Assembly (NCBI RefSeq): GCF_018131075.1
Contig: NZ_JAFCLS010000014.1
Coordinates: forward strand, 62,001-126,000
Reading direction: 5' to 3'
DNA from: Bradyrhizobium sp. JYMT SZCCT0428
Lineage (GTDB): Bacteria; Pseudomonadota; Alphaproteobacteria; Rhizobiales; Xanthobacteraceae
DNA length: 64,000 bases
A model generated the notes under the pieces. The model ran no database searches, had not been told where the DNA came from, and was given only the letters and a program-made list of their open reading frames with translations. Every line of letters starts with the position of its first letter. Positions within the stretch are counted from its first letter, which is position 1. A program made the translations under genes and the position numbers. Positions 35,021-44,593 of this stretch are shown here, one piece after another.

Positions 35021-35150
35021 AACCTCGCCCCGCTTGCGGGGAGAGGTCGACGCGCAGCGTCGGGTGAGGGGGTACAGGTCTCCCGGCAAATTCAGTATTC
35101 GCGGATGGAGCCCCTCACCCCACCCTCTCCCCGTGAAGAACGGGGAGAGG
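35021..35150. repeat. Palindromic repeat (CTCTCCCC type), full copy right of DUF559
   Basis: AACCTCGCCCCGCTTGCGGGGAGAGG, then GACGCGCAGCGTCGGGTGAGGGGGTAC at the left; GAGCCCCTCACCCC and CTCTCCCCGTGAAGAACGGGGAGAG at the right. Same orientation as 34401-34540. Confidence 0.85.
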
Positions 35151-35166
35151 AGTGAGAGAGTCGGGC

Positions 35167-36108
35167 TCACCCCTTCGTAATCGCATCGATCTCCGCGAGT
35201 TCCTGCGGGCTCAACTGCCAGCTGATCGCTTTCACGTTCTGCTCGACCTGTTCGACGCGGGTGGCGCCGGCGATGACGCTGGAGACTTGCGGGTGCGAGG
35301 CGAGCCAGGAGAAGGCGAGCTCGAGCATGGTGTGGCCGCTCTTGTCGCCGAAGGCCTGCAGCTTCTCGACGATGTCTTCGTTACGCGGCGTGACGTAACG
35401 CTCCTTGAGCGCAGGGGCTTTTGCAAACCGCGTGTCGTCGGGCGCGGCGGCGCCGCGCTTGTATTTGCCGGTGAGCAAGCCGCTTGCCAGCGGGAAGAAC
35501 GGCAGCAGGCCGAGTTTGTATTCCTTCGCGGCGGGCAGCAGATCCTTTTCAATGCCGCGCACCACGAGGCTGTATTCGTCCTGGCAGGAGACGAAGCGGT
35601 TGACGTTCATCTGCCGCGCGACCAGTTCGGCTTCTGCAATGCGCCAGGCCGGAAAATTCGAATTGCCGATGTAGCGGACCTTGCCCTGGCGGACGAGATC
35701 GTCGAGCGCGCGCATGGTCTCCTCGATCGGCGTCAAGGGATCGTAATCGTGCTGCTGGTAGAGATCGATGTAGTCGGTCTTCAGCCGTGTCAGGCTGGCT
35801 TCGACCGCGGACATGATGTAGCGGCGCGAAGCGCCCTGCTTGGTGCCGTCCGTGCTCATCGGCTTGGAATATTTCGTCGCCAGCACGATGTCCTTGCGGC
35901 GGTCGCCGAGCACGGTGCCGAGCACGGTCTCGGAGCCGCCCATCCCGGCATAGATGTCGGCGGTGTCGAACAGGGTGATGCCGAGGTCGATCGCCTTGTG
36001 GATCACCTTGCGCGAGGTTTCGAGGTCGGTGCGCTGGCCGAAATTGTTGCAGCCGAGGCCGACGGCGGAAACGCGCAGGCCGGAGCCGCCGAGATTGCGA
36101 ATTTGCAT
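35167..36108 (-). CDS. Aldo/keto reductase
   Basis: 313 aa NADPH-dependent (alpha/beta)8 barrel. The catalytic tetrad is visible: Asp and Tyr in FDTADIYAGMGGSE, Lys in LATKYSK, His in LYQQHDYDP. NADP-binding segments near the C-terminus include IAGATRVEQVEQN. The subfamily resembles YajO/MocA-like general aldehyde reductases acting on small carbonyls. ATG 36108 has AGGATCTCCC upstream. The stop lies 16 bases from the repeat cluster flanking the DUF559 gene. Confidence 0.94.
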   Translation of the reverse strand: MQIRNLGGSGLRVSAVGLGCNNFGQRTDLETSRKVIHKAIDLGITLFDTADIYAGMGGSETVLGTVLGDRRKDIVLATKYSKPMSTDGTKQGASRRYIMSAVEASLTRLKTDYIDLYQQHDYDPLTPIEETMRALDDLVRQGKVRYIGNSNFPAWRIAEAELVARQMNVNRFVSCQDEYSLVVRGIEKDLLPAAKEYKLGLLPFFPLASGLLTGKYKRGAAAPDDTRFAKAPALKERYVTPRNEDIVEKLQAFGDKSGHTMLELAFSWLASHPQVSSVIAGATRVEQVEQNVKAISWQLSPQELAEIDAITKG

Positions 36109-36398
36109 GGGAGATCCTGTGGGGTGGGGCGAGGAGGCCGCATTGTGGCCCGCGCACCCCTGAGCCCGCAAGATGCGGTCTGACCGCGCACGGCATGCCT
36201 GAGCAGCAGTTCCGGCGTAGCTCGGCCGTAAAGGGTATGAAAGTGCTGCGAAAAAAAGATGCGGCCCCGGTCAGACGCGGCGACTGACGGGGGCCGCTGG
36301 GGGCGCGTGATCCGAGACGGGGGGCCTGATCAAACGCAGGCGCAACCTAACCGGGCTTTGTTACGCCCCAGTGACATCCAGATTTATCCACAGGCTGT
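36109..36398. other. Intergenic region upstream of the aldo/keto reductase
   Basis: 290 bases without a gene. It contains the promoter of the reductase and, at 36251-36298, a strong terminator for the GNAT gene to the right. Nothing else stands out. Confidence 0.6.
36251..36298 (-). terminator. Intrinsic terminator after the GNAT gene
   Basis: Lower strand: GCGGCCCCCGTCAG pairs with CTGACCGGGGCCGC around a 9-base loop (36262-36298), then ATCTTTTTTTC. A 13-14 bp GC-rich stem followed by seven T is a textbook rho-independent terminator. It lies about 100 bases past the stop at 36399. Confidence 0.85.
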
Positions 36399-36860
36399 TC
36401 AGAACACCTTGCGATAGACGACAATCCCGGTCTTCTCCGCCACCTTGTCGTAAAGCTGCATCGCGGTGTGATTTGTGTTGTAGGTGAACCAGTACACGCG
36501 CGGCGATCCGGCGAGCCCGGCCTGTTCGTAGACGCCGTTGATCAGCGCGCGGCCGACACCTTTGCCGCGCGCGGCTTGGCTGGTGAACAGATCTTGCATG
36601 TAGAACGTCGGCTCGATCGCGGTGGTTGAGCGGTGAAGCAGATAATGCGCCAGCCCGAGCAGTTCGCCGTCGCGTTCGGCGACCAAAGCGTGCACCGGCT
36701 CGTAGGCATCGAAGAAGCGCGCCCAGGTCATCGCGGTGATGGCGGGATCGAGCGCGGTCGGTCCCGTCCGCTCGTAGAACGCGTTGTAGCCATCCCACAA
36801 AGGCAGCCATTTTGCGTAGTCCTGTCTTGTGACAAAACGAATCGTTACATCGCCGGGCAT
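36399..36860 (-). CDS. GNAT-family N-acetyltransferase
   Basis: 153 aa. The acetyl-CoA-binding motif A is AARGKGVGRALINGVYEQAG, preceded by the beta4 strand FYMQDLFTS. The N-terminal segment IRFVTRQDYAKWLPLWDGYNAFYE is typical of a GNAT subgroup found as stand-alone enzymes in Rhizobiales. The acceptor amine is unknown. Start 36860 is the family-like MPGDVTIRF; an extension to 36944 is unlikely. An intrinsic terminator follows, so it forms its own unit or the end of one starting at the PAS gene. Confidence 0.9.
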   Translation of the reverse strand: MPGDVTIRFVTRQDYAKWLPLWDGYNAFYERTGPTALDPAITAMTWARFFDAYEPVHALVAERDGELLGLAHYLLHRSTTAIEPTFYMQDLFTSQAARGKGVGRALINGVYEQAGLAGSPRVYWFTYNTNHTAMQLYDKVAEKTGIVVYRKVF

Positions 36861-36988
36861 GTTTGATTCCGTATTCGGCAAGGGAGCTTCGGGGAAGGGA
36901 GCTGCGTCGTCGACGCGCTGTTCGCGCCAGCCTACAGGCGGCACGCCAACGGATCAATCGGGAGAGAGGCTTTGCCGCGTCGCTGATG

Positions 36989-37801
36989 CTATTCGGCGGC
37001 GCGCAGGTGCCGCGCCAGGCTGCGTTCGCTGCCGCCGCGCAGCGAGCGGTAATAGTCGGCATTGCCGATGTCGTCGGTATGGCGGACGAGGTCGGTGACC
37101 GGCGTATAGCTCAGCATGCGCCCGCCATCGGGCAGCGCCGTGCAGGAAAAGCGCAGCACCTGCCCGTCGGCCATCTTGATGTTGATCGGCGTCGAATCGC
37201 CGGCCCGCATCATCTCGGTGCGCTGCGCGATGAAGAGGCTCAATTCGTCTTCCGGCAGCTCGTAGGCGCCGGTGTCGCGGCCGTGATACATCAGCGCGAT
37301 GAACGGCGGCTTGGCGTCGGCCTGCTCGTCGGACAGCGAGAAATAGTCGCGAAAGGCACGGTTGATGAATTCGGCGCGGGTGTCGGAATCGAGCAGCACG
37401 ATGCCGATATCGACCTGGTCGAGGGCTGCCGACAGCCGCATCGCGGTGGCGTGGTGCTTCTGCTCCCAGGCGAAGGCGTCGATCCATTTTTGCCGCAGCA
37501 GCCCGGTGATCACGGCGGTTCCGACCGCGGTCGCCGCCAGCAGCAGCATGCGCATCAGGTCGGAGGCGTCATAGCCGGGCACGGCGCGGTGGTTGAGGAA
37601 GAACAGCGCCGAGGACACGACGGCAATCGCGGCGCTGGTCAGGCCGGAGGCGAGCCCGCTGACGGAACTGGCCAATGCCACGATGCAGACGAACAGCGGC
37701 GCGGGGTTCGGGACCGCGATGACATAACGGTCGACCAGGAAGGCGGCGAGCGCAGTCGCCGTCGTCAGAGCCGGACCGGAGATGGCGCGCCAGTCGAACA
37801 T
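36989..37801 (-). CDS. Membrane-anchored PAS-domain protein without an output domain
   Basis: 270 aa. Residues 1-105 hold four hydrophobic segments (TTATALAAFLVDRYVIAV, PLFVCIVALASSVSGLASGL, AIAVVSSALFFL, MLLLAATAVGTAVITGLL), like the DUF4118/KdpD membrane module. After a linker, a PAS fold runs from about 125 to 250 (LDQVDIGIVLLDSDTRAEFINRAFRDYF, ending DGGRMLSYTPVTDLVRH). No kinase, GGDEF, EAL or phosphatase domain follows. It may be a truncated sensor or signal through a partner. The stop at 36989 appears genuine. Confidence 0.8.
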   Translation of the reverse strand: MFDWRAISGPALTTATALAAFLVDRYVIAVPNPAPLFVCIVALASSVSGLASGLTSAAIAVVSSALFFLNHRAVPGYDASDLMRMLLLAATAVGTAVITGLLRQKWIDAFAWEQKHHATAMRLSAALDQVDIGIVLLDSDTRAEFINRAFRDYFSLSDEQADAKPPFIALMYHGRDTGAYELPEDELSLFIAQRTEMMRAGDSTPINIKMADGQVLRFSCTALPDGGRMLSYTPVTDLVRHTDDIGNADYYRSLRGGSERSLARHLRAAE

Positions 37802-38041
37802 GCCGGTTCTCGCTGCCTCCCAAGGCGTTGATCGAGCGGCCGTTTGGGGCCGTTCCCGTTGCTTCGAGAATAAGGCACGCAGTGTGACGGATGTTTCGTT
37901 TTGTGGCGGGTTTTCTTTTTCTGTCGTTAAGACAGGGTTGACTGCCTGCGCAAAGCTTTCGCGTTTTTGAATTCAAATGCTATGCGCAACGGCTGGAACC
38001 GGGCTCCAGCCCGCTTGTTAGCGCACGAAATTGATGAGGAC

Positions 38042-38398
38042 ATGATGCCGACCGTCTCCCCGCAGATCCTGCCGATATTGATGCTGTTCGCCTCCAACGT
38101 CTTCATGACCTTTGCCTGGTACGGCCATCTCAAATTCAAGCAAAGCCCGCTGGTGCTGATCATTCTGGCGAGTTGGGGGATCGCGTTCTTCGAATACTGG
38201 CTGGCGGTGCCGGCCAACCGCTGGGGCAGCGCGGTCTATTCGGCGGCCCAGCTCAAGACCATGCAGGAAGTGATCACGCTGGTCGTGTTCGCGGCATTCT
38301 CGACGCTGTATTTGAAAGAGCCGCTGGCCTGGAATCACGCGCTGGGCTTTCTCTTGATTGCCGGCGGGGCGTTTTTGATTTTCCACAAATGGGGCTAA
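38042..38398 (+). CDS. DMT-type small membrane protein (DUF486 family)
   Basis: 118 aa with four hydrophobic segments, the first being LPILMLFASNVFMTFAWYGHLKF, characteristic of DUF486. Others: LVLIILASWGIAFFEYWLAV, a middle segment with the conserved AQLKTMQEVITLVVFAAF, and the last HALGFLLIAGGAFLIF. The drug/metabolite transporter superfamily includes single four-helix units that dimerise. Substrate unknown. GAGG lies 3-6 bases before the ATG pair at 38042/38045. Ends three bases from the convergent gene at 38402. Confidence 0.88.
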   Translation: MMPTVSPQILPILMLFASNVFMTFAWYGHLKFKQSPLVLIILASWGIAFFEYWLAVPANRWGSAVYSAAQLKTMQEVITLVVFAAFSTLYLKEPLAWNHALGFLLIAGGAFLIFHKWG

Positions 38399-38401
38399 CT
38401 C

Positions 38402-38899
38402 TCAAAGACCGGTGATCGATCGGTAGTGATCGAGCAGGCTCTTGCCGGAATCATAGATGATGTTGGCGATGCGCCAGTCATCGTCCGGGCCGATGACATG
38501 AACCAGGATCTTGTGCGGCTGGCCGCGATGCTCGATCTCGACGCGGATGGTGGCCGGCCCCATCTCGTCGCCGGAATGGTGCTCGACCTTGCCGACCGTG
38601 ATCTCGGCGCCCGGCAGCACGCCCCAGCCGAAGAAGGCGTTGAGCAGCGGGCCGATCGTCTGGTTCTTCGGATATTGCCGCGGCGCCTGCATCAACCGGC
38701 GCAAGCCGGGCGAGAACAGCGCGTAGAAGTCGTCGTTGCCAGGCGGGGTTTTGGCGGCGTGCAGGCGCGCCTGCTTGTAATAGGTGGTCTCGACGAATTC
38801 CCTGAGGCTGAGGCCGCCGCATTCGGCGCGGCCGGGCCGCGTGGCGGCGAGCAGTGTCAGGGCTCCTGACATGGCGAAAGCAAACTGGCGCCGGTTCAT
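38402..38899 (-). CDS. Exported protein, DUF3828-like
   Basis: 165 aa. N-terminal signal peptide with a twin-Arg-like start (NRRQFAFAMSGALTLLAATRPGRA), possibly Tat-dependent although the consensus is weak. The mature part fits DUF3828: REFVETTYYKQARLH, LFSPGLRRLM and the closing DDWRIANIIYDSGKSLLDHY, a pattern shared with small periplasmic NTF2-like proteins. Function unknown. Start 38899 chosen for the signal peptide. 77 bases separate it from the sugar dehydrogenase upstream on the same strand, so co-transcription is possible. Confidence 0.75.
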   Translation of the reverse strand: MNRRQFAFAMSGALTLLAATRPGRAECGGLSLREFVETTYYKQARLHAAKTPPGNDDFYALFSPGLRRLMQAPRQYPKNQTIGPLLNAFFGWGVLPGAEITVGKVEHHSGDEMGPATIRVEIEHRGQPHKILVHVIGPDDDWRIANIIYDSGKSLLDHYRSITGL

Positions 38900-38976
38900 G
38901 CGTTGCGTGTCCGAGAACGGGGGAACCATGAGCTTGGTCGCAGCTTCCCGTTCACGCGTTCATCTGCGTTTGGGCG

Positions 38977-40137
38977 TCACTTTGCAGAGGGCGTCACCCG
39001 CAGGATCCGTCCGTTGGAGCTGTCGGTCAGCAGCCACAGGGCGCCGTCCGGGCCTTGTCTGACGTCGCGAATCCGCTCGTGCAGATTCTGCAGCAGGCGC
39101 TCTTCGCCCGCGACGCCGTTGCCGTTCAGTGACAGTCGCACCAGCATGCTGCCGGATAGCGCGCCGACAAACAGGCTGCCGGACCATTTTGGAAACAGCT
39201 TGCCGGTATAGAACAGCATGCCGGATGGGGAGATCGACGGCACCCAGTATTTGACCGGCTGCTCCATGCCGTCCTTGGCGGCGCTTTCATGGATCTTGGC
39301 GTCGCTGTATTCGAGGCCGTAGCCGATCACCGGCCAGCCGTAATTTTTGGCCGTCCTGATGATGTTGAGCTCGTCGCCGCCGCGCGGGCCGTGCTCGATT
39401 TCCCAGACGTCGCCCGACGCCGGGTTGATCGCGAGGCCCTGTCCGTTGCGGTGGCCGTAACTCCAGATTTCCGGCTTGGCGCCGGCGCGGCCGATGAACG
39501 GGTTGCCGGCGGCGGCCGATCCATCCGGTGCGATCCGGATCACCTTGCCGAGATGATTGCCGAGGTCCTGGGCCTGCTCGCGATGTGAACCATGGTCACC
39601 CAGCGTCACGAACAAATTGCCGTCGTCGGCCTGCGCGATGCGGCAGCCATAGTGGTTGCCCGACGACAGCGGCCCCTCCTGGCGGAAGATGATTTTGGTA
39701 TCTTCGAGGCGGCCGCCGCCGTCGTTGAGCTTGGCGCGCGCGATCGCGGTACGGCCGCCGCCGCTGGTCCGCTCCGCAAAGCAGAAATAGATCGTCTTGC
39801 TTTGCGCGTAGGATTTGTCGATCGCGACGTCGAGCATTCCTCCCTGGCCGGACGCCCACACGTCGGGCACGCCCTTGAGCGCCGGCGACAGCTGCCCTTC
39901 CGCGGATACTATGCGGATTCGGCCGGGCCGTTCGGTCACCAGCATCCTGCCTTCGGGCAAGAACGCCAGCGACCACGGATTGACCAGGCCCCTTGCGAAG
40001 GTGCGCACTTCGAGTCCGCCCGCGGACGACGGAAACTCCGTCTCTTCGCCGCGGGTGCCGGTGGCGATTACCAGGGTCGCGGTCAGCAGGATCGCTGCCG
40101 TCAGCGCCACGGTCACAAGTCCGACAGGTGTCTTCAT
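38977..40137 (-). CDS. PQQ-dependent sugar dehydrogenase-like beta-propeller protein
   Basis: 386 aa exported six-bladed propeller (YliI/aldose sugar dehydrogenase family). Signal peptide at the N-terminus (VALTAAILLTATLVIATG). Signatures: FARGLVNPWSLAFLPEGRMLVTERPGRI, catalytic-type HYGCRIAQADDGNLFVTLGD, GHRNGQGLAINPASGDVWEIEHGPRGGDE, and NYGWPVIGYG. It probably oxidises sugars in the periplasm and feeds electrons to the chain; PQQ genes are not in this window. No second component lies nearby. Confidence 0.93.
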   Translation of the reverse strand: MKTPVGLVTVALTAAILLTATLVIATGTRGEETEFPSSAGGLEVRTFARGLVNPWSLAFLPEGRMLVTERPGRIRIVSAEGQLSPALKGVPDVWASGQGGMLDVAIDKSYAQSKTIYFCFAERTSGGGRTAIARAKLNDGGGRLEDTKIIFRQEGPLSSGNHYGCRIAQADDGNLFVTLGDHGSHREQAQDLGNHLGKVIRIAPDGSAAAGNPFIGRAGAKPEIWSYGHRNGQGLAINPASGDVWEIEHGPRGGDELNIIRTAKNYGWPVIGYGLEYSDAKIHESAAKDGMEQPVKYWVPSISPSGMLFYTGKLFPKWSGSLFVGALSGSMLVRLSLNGNGVAGEERLLQNLHERIRDVRQGPDGALWLLTDSSNGRILRVTPSAK

Positions 40138-40206
40138 CTTCGTCCGCCCGCGATGCCAATCATCGCGCGTTGCTCTCGGAAAAAGTCCAAACAGGAAATG
40201 CCGGAA

Positions 40207-40383
40207 TCACGCCGGAATCGGCATGGCCATGGTCACCTTGATCGAGAGCACTGTCAGCGCAACGACGAGGCAGAGCGACAGCGTACCGATCGCCAGAGTG
40301 GCGGCAATGGCGTTGGTCAGTCGGAGAGACGCAACGGGCGCAGGGCGGCTTTCGAAGCCGACCGTGCCGGGCGACCGTGTCAT
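40207..40383 (-). CDS. Small single-span membrane protein (58 aa)
   Basis: ATG 40383 with AAGGA nine bases upstream. About 24 polar residues, then one membrane helix (AIAATLAIGTLSLCLVVALTVLSI) and a short tail ending MAMPIPA. No family assigned. 69 bases upstream of the sugar dehydrogenase on the same strand; it may be co-transcribed and could anchor something at the membrane. Confidence 0.6.
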   Translation of the reverse strand: MTRSPGTVGFESRPAPVASLRLTNAIAATLAIGTLSLCLVVALTVLSIKVTMAMPIPA

Positions 40384-40566
40384 GGGTCTAAATCCTTCAA
40401 GACGCGGGCGAATCACCCGCGACGTCGGGAAGTTCACAATTGTGGCCGGCAATATTGGGGCGCCGGAGTGCCAAAAATGGCGAAACCACGGCAAAGGTTA
40501 ACGTTATTCCCGCTGTCCTTAACCTTTGGACGCCTCTTCAAGCGAACGTGAATCGCTACCCGCGTC

Positions 40567-41220
40567 TTAAGCCCCGGCGGCGACGCTGGCGGGATCATCG
40601 ACCTCGGCATCCGGCCGCCAGTCCATGGTCACGAAACCGGGAGTCTGTTCGACCCGGCGCAGCCAGGCGCGGATCGCGGGGAAGGTTGCGAGGTCAAAGT
40701 CGCAGCGGTCGGCGACATGGGTGTAGCCGTACAGCGCGATGTCGGCGACGGTGAGCTGGTCAGCTGCAAAGTAGGCCCGGGTCTTGAGATGGTTTTCCAT
40801 CACCTGAAGCGCGGCATAGCCACGCTCCATCCAGTCCTCCAATGCGTGGGTCTGCAGGTCGCGGCCGCCCTTGACCAGCGACAGCCAGAAATAGGCCGCG
40901 CCGAGATTGGGCTCCAGCGCGTGCTGTTCGAAGAACATCCACTGCAGCGCCTCGGCGCGCTCGACCCGTGATTCTGGCGCCAGCGAGGTTCCGCCGGCGA
41001 CGTACCAGAGGATGGCGTTGGATTCGGCGAGGTAGCGTCCATCGGCGACTTCCAGCAGCGGCACCTGTCCGCTCGGGTTCATCGCCAGAAAATCCGGCGT
41101 CCGGCTTTCGCCGCGCAGGATGTCGACTTCGATCGCGCAATACGGCGCCTTGAGCAGCGACAGCGCAAGGCGGACCTTGTAGCTGTTGCCGGAGCGCTGC
41201 ATCGAATAGAGCTTGTACAT
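40567..41220 (-). CDS. Glutathione S-transferase family protein
   Basis: 217 aa. N-terminal thioredoxin domain opens YKLYSMQRSGNSYKVRLALSLL, with Ser as the likely glutathione-activating residue. Cis-Pro is in GQVPLLEVADG, and LAESNAILWYVAG follows. The C-terminal helical domain has the N-capping motif FAADQLTVADIALYGYTH. General detoxification GST. The ATG at 41220 gives the usual start MYKLYSMQ; the longer frame to 41286 is not needed. Confidence 0.92.
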   Translation of the reverse strand: MYKLYSMQRSGNSYKVRLALSLLKAPYCAIEVDILRGESRTPDFLAMNPSGQVPLLEVADGRYLAESNAILWYVAGGTSLAPESRVERAEALQWMFFEQHALEPNLGAAYFWLSLVKGGRDLQTHALEDWMERGYAALQVMENHLKTRAYFAADQLTVADIALYGYTHVADRCDFDLATFPAIRAWLRRVEQTPGFVTMDWRPDAEVDDPASVAAGA

Positions 41221-43040
<1,820 letters not shown>

Positions 43041-43277
43041 CGCGTTTTCAAGCGAAGCCTGTTCCGCACATGATGCGGGACGGGTTCCGGTTTGTGTCCC
43101 AAGATTTCTGTCAAAGAAAACGCGCAAAGCAAACACGTCAGAAAAAAGGCGTGTCAAATCACATCACGCGTGAAGCGCATGATGTTTTGAAGTCTTCTTT
43201 TTGAAAGCGCCATGTTTTGAACACGGCGCTTCCTTCCTGTCCCCCCGCACATTCAGTTCATCAAGCGGGGACGACAC

Positions 43278-43808
43278 ATGCTTTTCGGAAAACGTTTTAC
43301 GACCTTCGGCATCGCGATCGCGGCGCTCGTTGCGCCGATCGCGGGCGCGGATGCGGCACCGCCGGTTCGCGCCGGCGTCCTGCAATGCCAGGGCGGCCAG
43401 AATGTCGGCTATGTCGTCGGCTCCGTGACCAGCCTCGAATGCGTGTTCAAGAGCGAAGGCCGCCGGCCGGAGCCTTACATTGCCACCGTGCGCCGCTACG
43501 GCCTCGATCTCGGGGTCACCGCGCAGACGCAATTGGCCTGGGCGGTGAACGCGCCGAACAGCCGGGTCAGCCGCGGTGATCTCGCCGGCAACTATGGCGG
43601 CGTCGGCGCCAACGCGTCGGTCGGTATCGGCGGTGGTGGCAACTTCCTCGTCGGTGGTCCGGCCAATGCCTACGCGCTGCAGCCGCTCAGCGTGCAGGGC
43701 CAGACCGGGCTGAACGTCGCCGCCGGGATTGCCGACATCCAGCTGGAGCCGTTCCGCGGCTATGCCCCTCCGCGCCGTCACCACCGCCGGCATCATCGCC
43801 GCGGTTGA
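43278..43808 (+). CDS. DUF992 family exported protein (first of two)
   Basis: 176 aa. Signal peptide (FGIAIAALVAPIAGADA), then the DUF992 (PF06186) pattern: RAGVLQCQGGQNVGYVVGSVTSLECVFKSEGR, YIATVRRYGLDLGVT, LAWAVNAP, GVGANASVGIGGGGNFLVGG and ALQPLSVQGQTGLNVAAGI. Two conserved Cys could form a disulfide. The family is alphaproteobacterial, periplasmic and of unknown function. The C-terminus has an unusual Arg/His cluster (PRRHHRRHHRRG). An intrinsic terminator follows at 43823. A second family member lies 250 bases on. Confidence 0.9.
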   Translation: MLFGKRFTTFGIAIAALVAPIAGADAAPPVRAGVLQCQGGQNVGYVVGSVTSLECVFKSEGRRPEPYIATVRRYGLDLGVTAQTQLAWAVNAPNSRVSRGDLAGNYGGVGANASVGIGGGGNFLVGGPANAYALQPLSVQGQTGLNVAAGIADIQLEPFRGYAPPRRHHRRHHRRG

Positions 43809-43822
43809 ATATGGTTTTTGTG

Positions 43823-43850
43823 AAAAGGCCCGCGAGAGCGGGCCTTTTTT
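43823..43850 (+). terminator. Intrinsic terminator after first DUF992 gene
   Basis: AAAAGGCCCGC then GAGA then GCGGGCCTTTTTT: a GC-rich stem followed by six T, 15 bases after the stop. Confidence 0.85.
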
Positions 43851-43856
43851 ATCGCC

Positions 43857-43971
43857 GTCATTCCGGGGCGCGAAGCGAACTATGATGTGCAGTTGCACAT
43901 CTGAGAATCTCGAGATTCCCCGATGCGCAATTGCGCATCTGAGGTTCGTGCTTCGCACGCCCCGGAATGAC
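43857..43971. repeat. Palindromic repeat (GTCATTCCGGGG type)
   Basis: Outer arms GTCATTCCGGGGCG and CGCCCCGGAATGAC. Inside are GAGAATCTCGAGATTC and the palindrome GATGCGCAATTGCGCATC, near-identical to the inner part of 15921-16043. Confidence 0.8.
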
Positions 43972-44057
43972 GAACCAAGGCCCAATCTGGAACCATCATC
44001 GTTGTTGTGCCATAGAAAACCGTGCGACCTCGCGCCTGTGCTCTTGGAGATTTCTTC

Positions 44058-44540
44058 ATGCGTCGCTCCCTCATTCTCGCCGCTGCCGCCATCACCATGC
44101 TGGCCACCTCGATTCCCGGCGCCAATGCGCAGCAGGTGGCGCGGGTGCAGGTCGGCATTCTCGAATGCCGCGGCGGCGCCAGCATCGGCTTCATCGTCGG
44201 ATCCGTCACCAATCTCGGTTGTGTGCTGCGCGCCGACGGCATGCCGGAAGACCGCTACGTCGCCACCATCCGTAAAGTCGGTCTCGATCTCGGCATCACC
44301 CAGGAATCCGCTTTGGCCTGGGGCGTGTTTGCGCCGTCGGCGCAGCTCGGGCCGGGCGGCCTCTCCGGCGATTATGTCGGCGCGCAGGGCAGCGCCACGC
44401 TCGGCATCGGCGTCGGCGGCAATGTGCTGGTCGGCGGCTCGGCCAACTCGATCGCGCTGCAGCCGCTCAGCCTGCAGGGCCAGGTCGGCGTCAGCATCGC
44501 CGCCGGACTGGAAAGCCTGGAGCTTCGGCCGGGACGTTAA
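44058..44540 (+). CDS. DUF992 family exported protein (second of two)
   Basis: 160 aa, clear paralogue of 43278-43808 (VQVGILECRGGASIGFIVGSVTNLGCVLRADG; DLGITQESALAWGV; GGNVLVGGSANSIALQPLSLQGQVGVSIAAGLESLEL). The signal peptide is SLILAAAAITMLATSIPGANA. GGAG is eight bases before the ATG at 44058. It ends SLELRPGR without the Arg/His tail of its sister. A shared bidirectional terminator follows. A scrap of a third copy lies at 47446-47502. Confidence 0.9.
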   Translation: MRRSLILAAAAITMLATSIPGANAQQVARVQVGILECRGGASIGFIVGSVTNLGCVLRADGMPEDRYVATIRKVGLDLGITQESALAWGVFAPSAQLGPGGLSGDYVGAQGSATLGIGVGGNVLVGGSANSIALQPLSLQGQVGVSIAAGLESLELRPGR

Positions 44541-44557
44541 ATTCGGTCAACCGACGT

Positions 44558-44588
44558 AAAAGGGGCCCGCATGATGCGGGCCTTTTTC
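44558..44588. terminator. Bidirectional terminator between convergent genes
   Basis: AAAAGGGGCCCGCAT/ATGCGGGCCTTTTT is a near-perfect stem with an A-run before and a T-run after, so it can stop transcription of DUF992 from the left and of the outer-membrane gene from the right. Confidence 0.8.
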
Positions 44589-44593
44589 CTTAA

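Noticed and set aside
43190..43245. Hairpin GAAAGCGCC...GGCGCTTCC as terminator of the aspartate aminotransferase
   Set aside because: Stem is fair but no T-run follows and it lies 150 bases past the stop; not strong enough to list.
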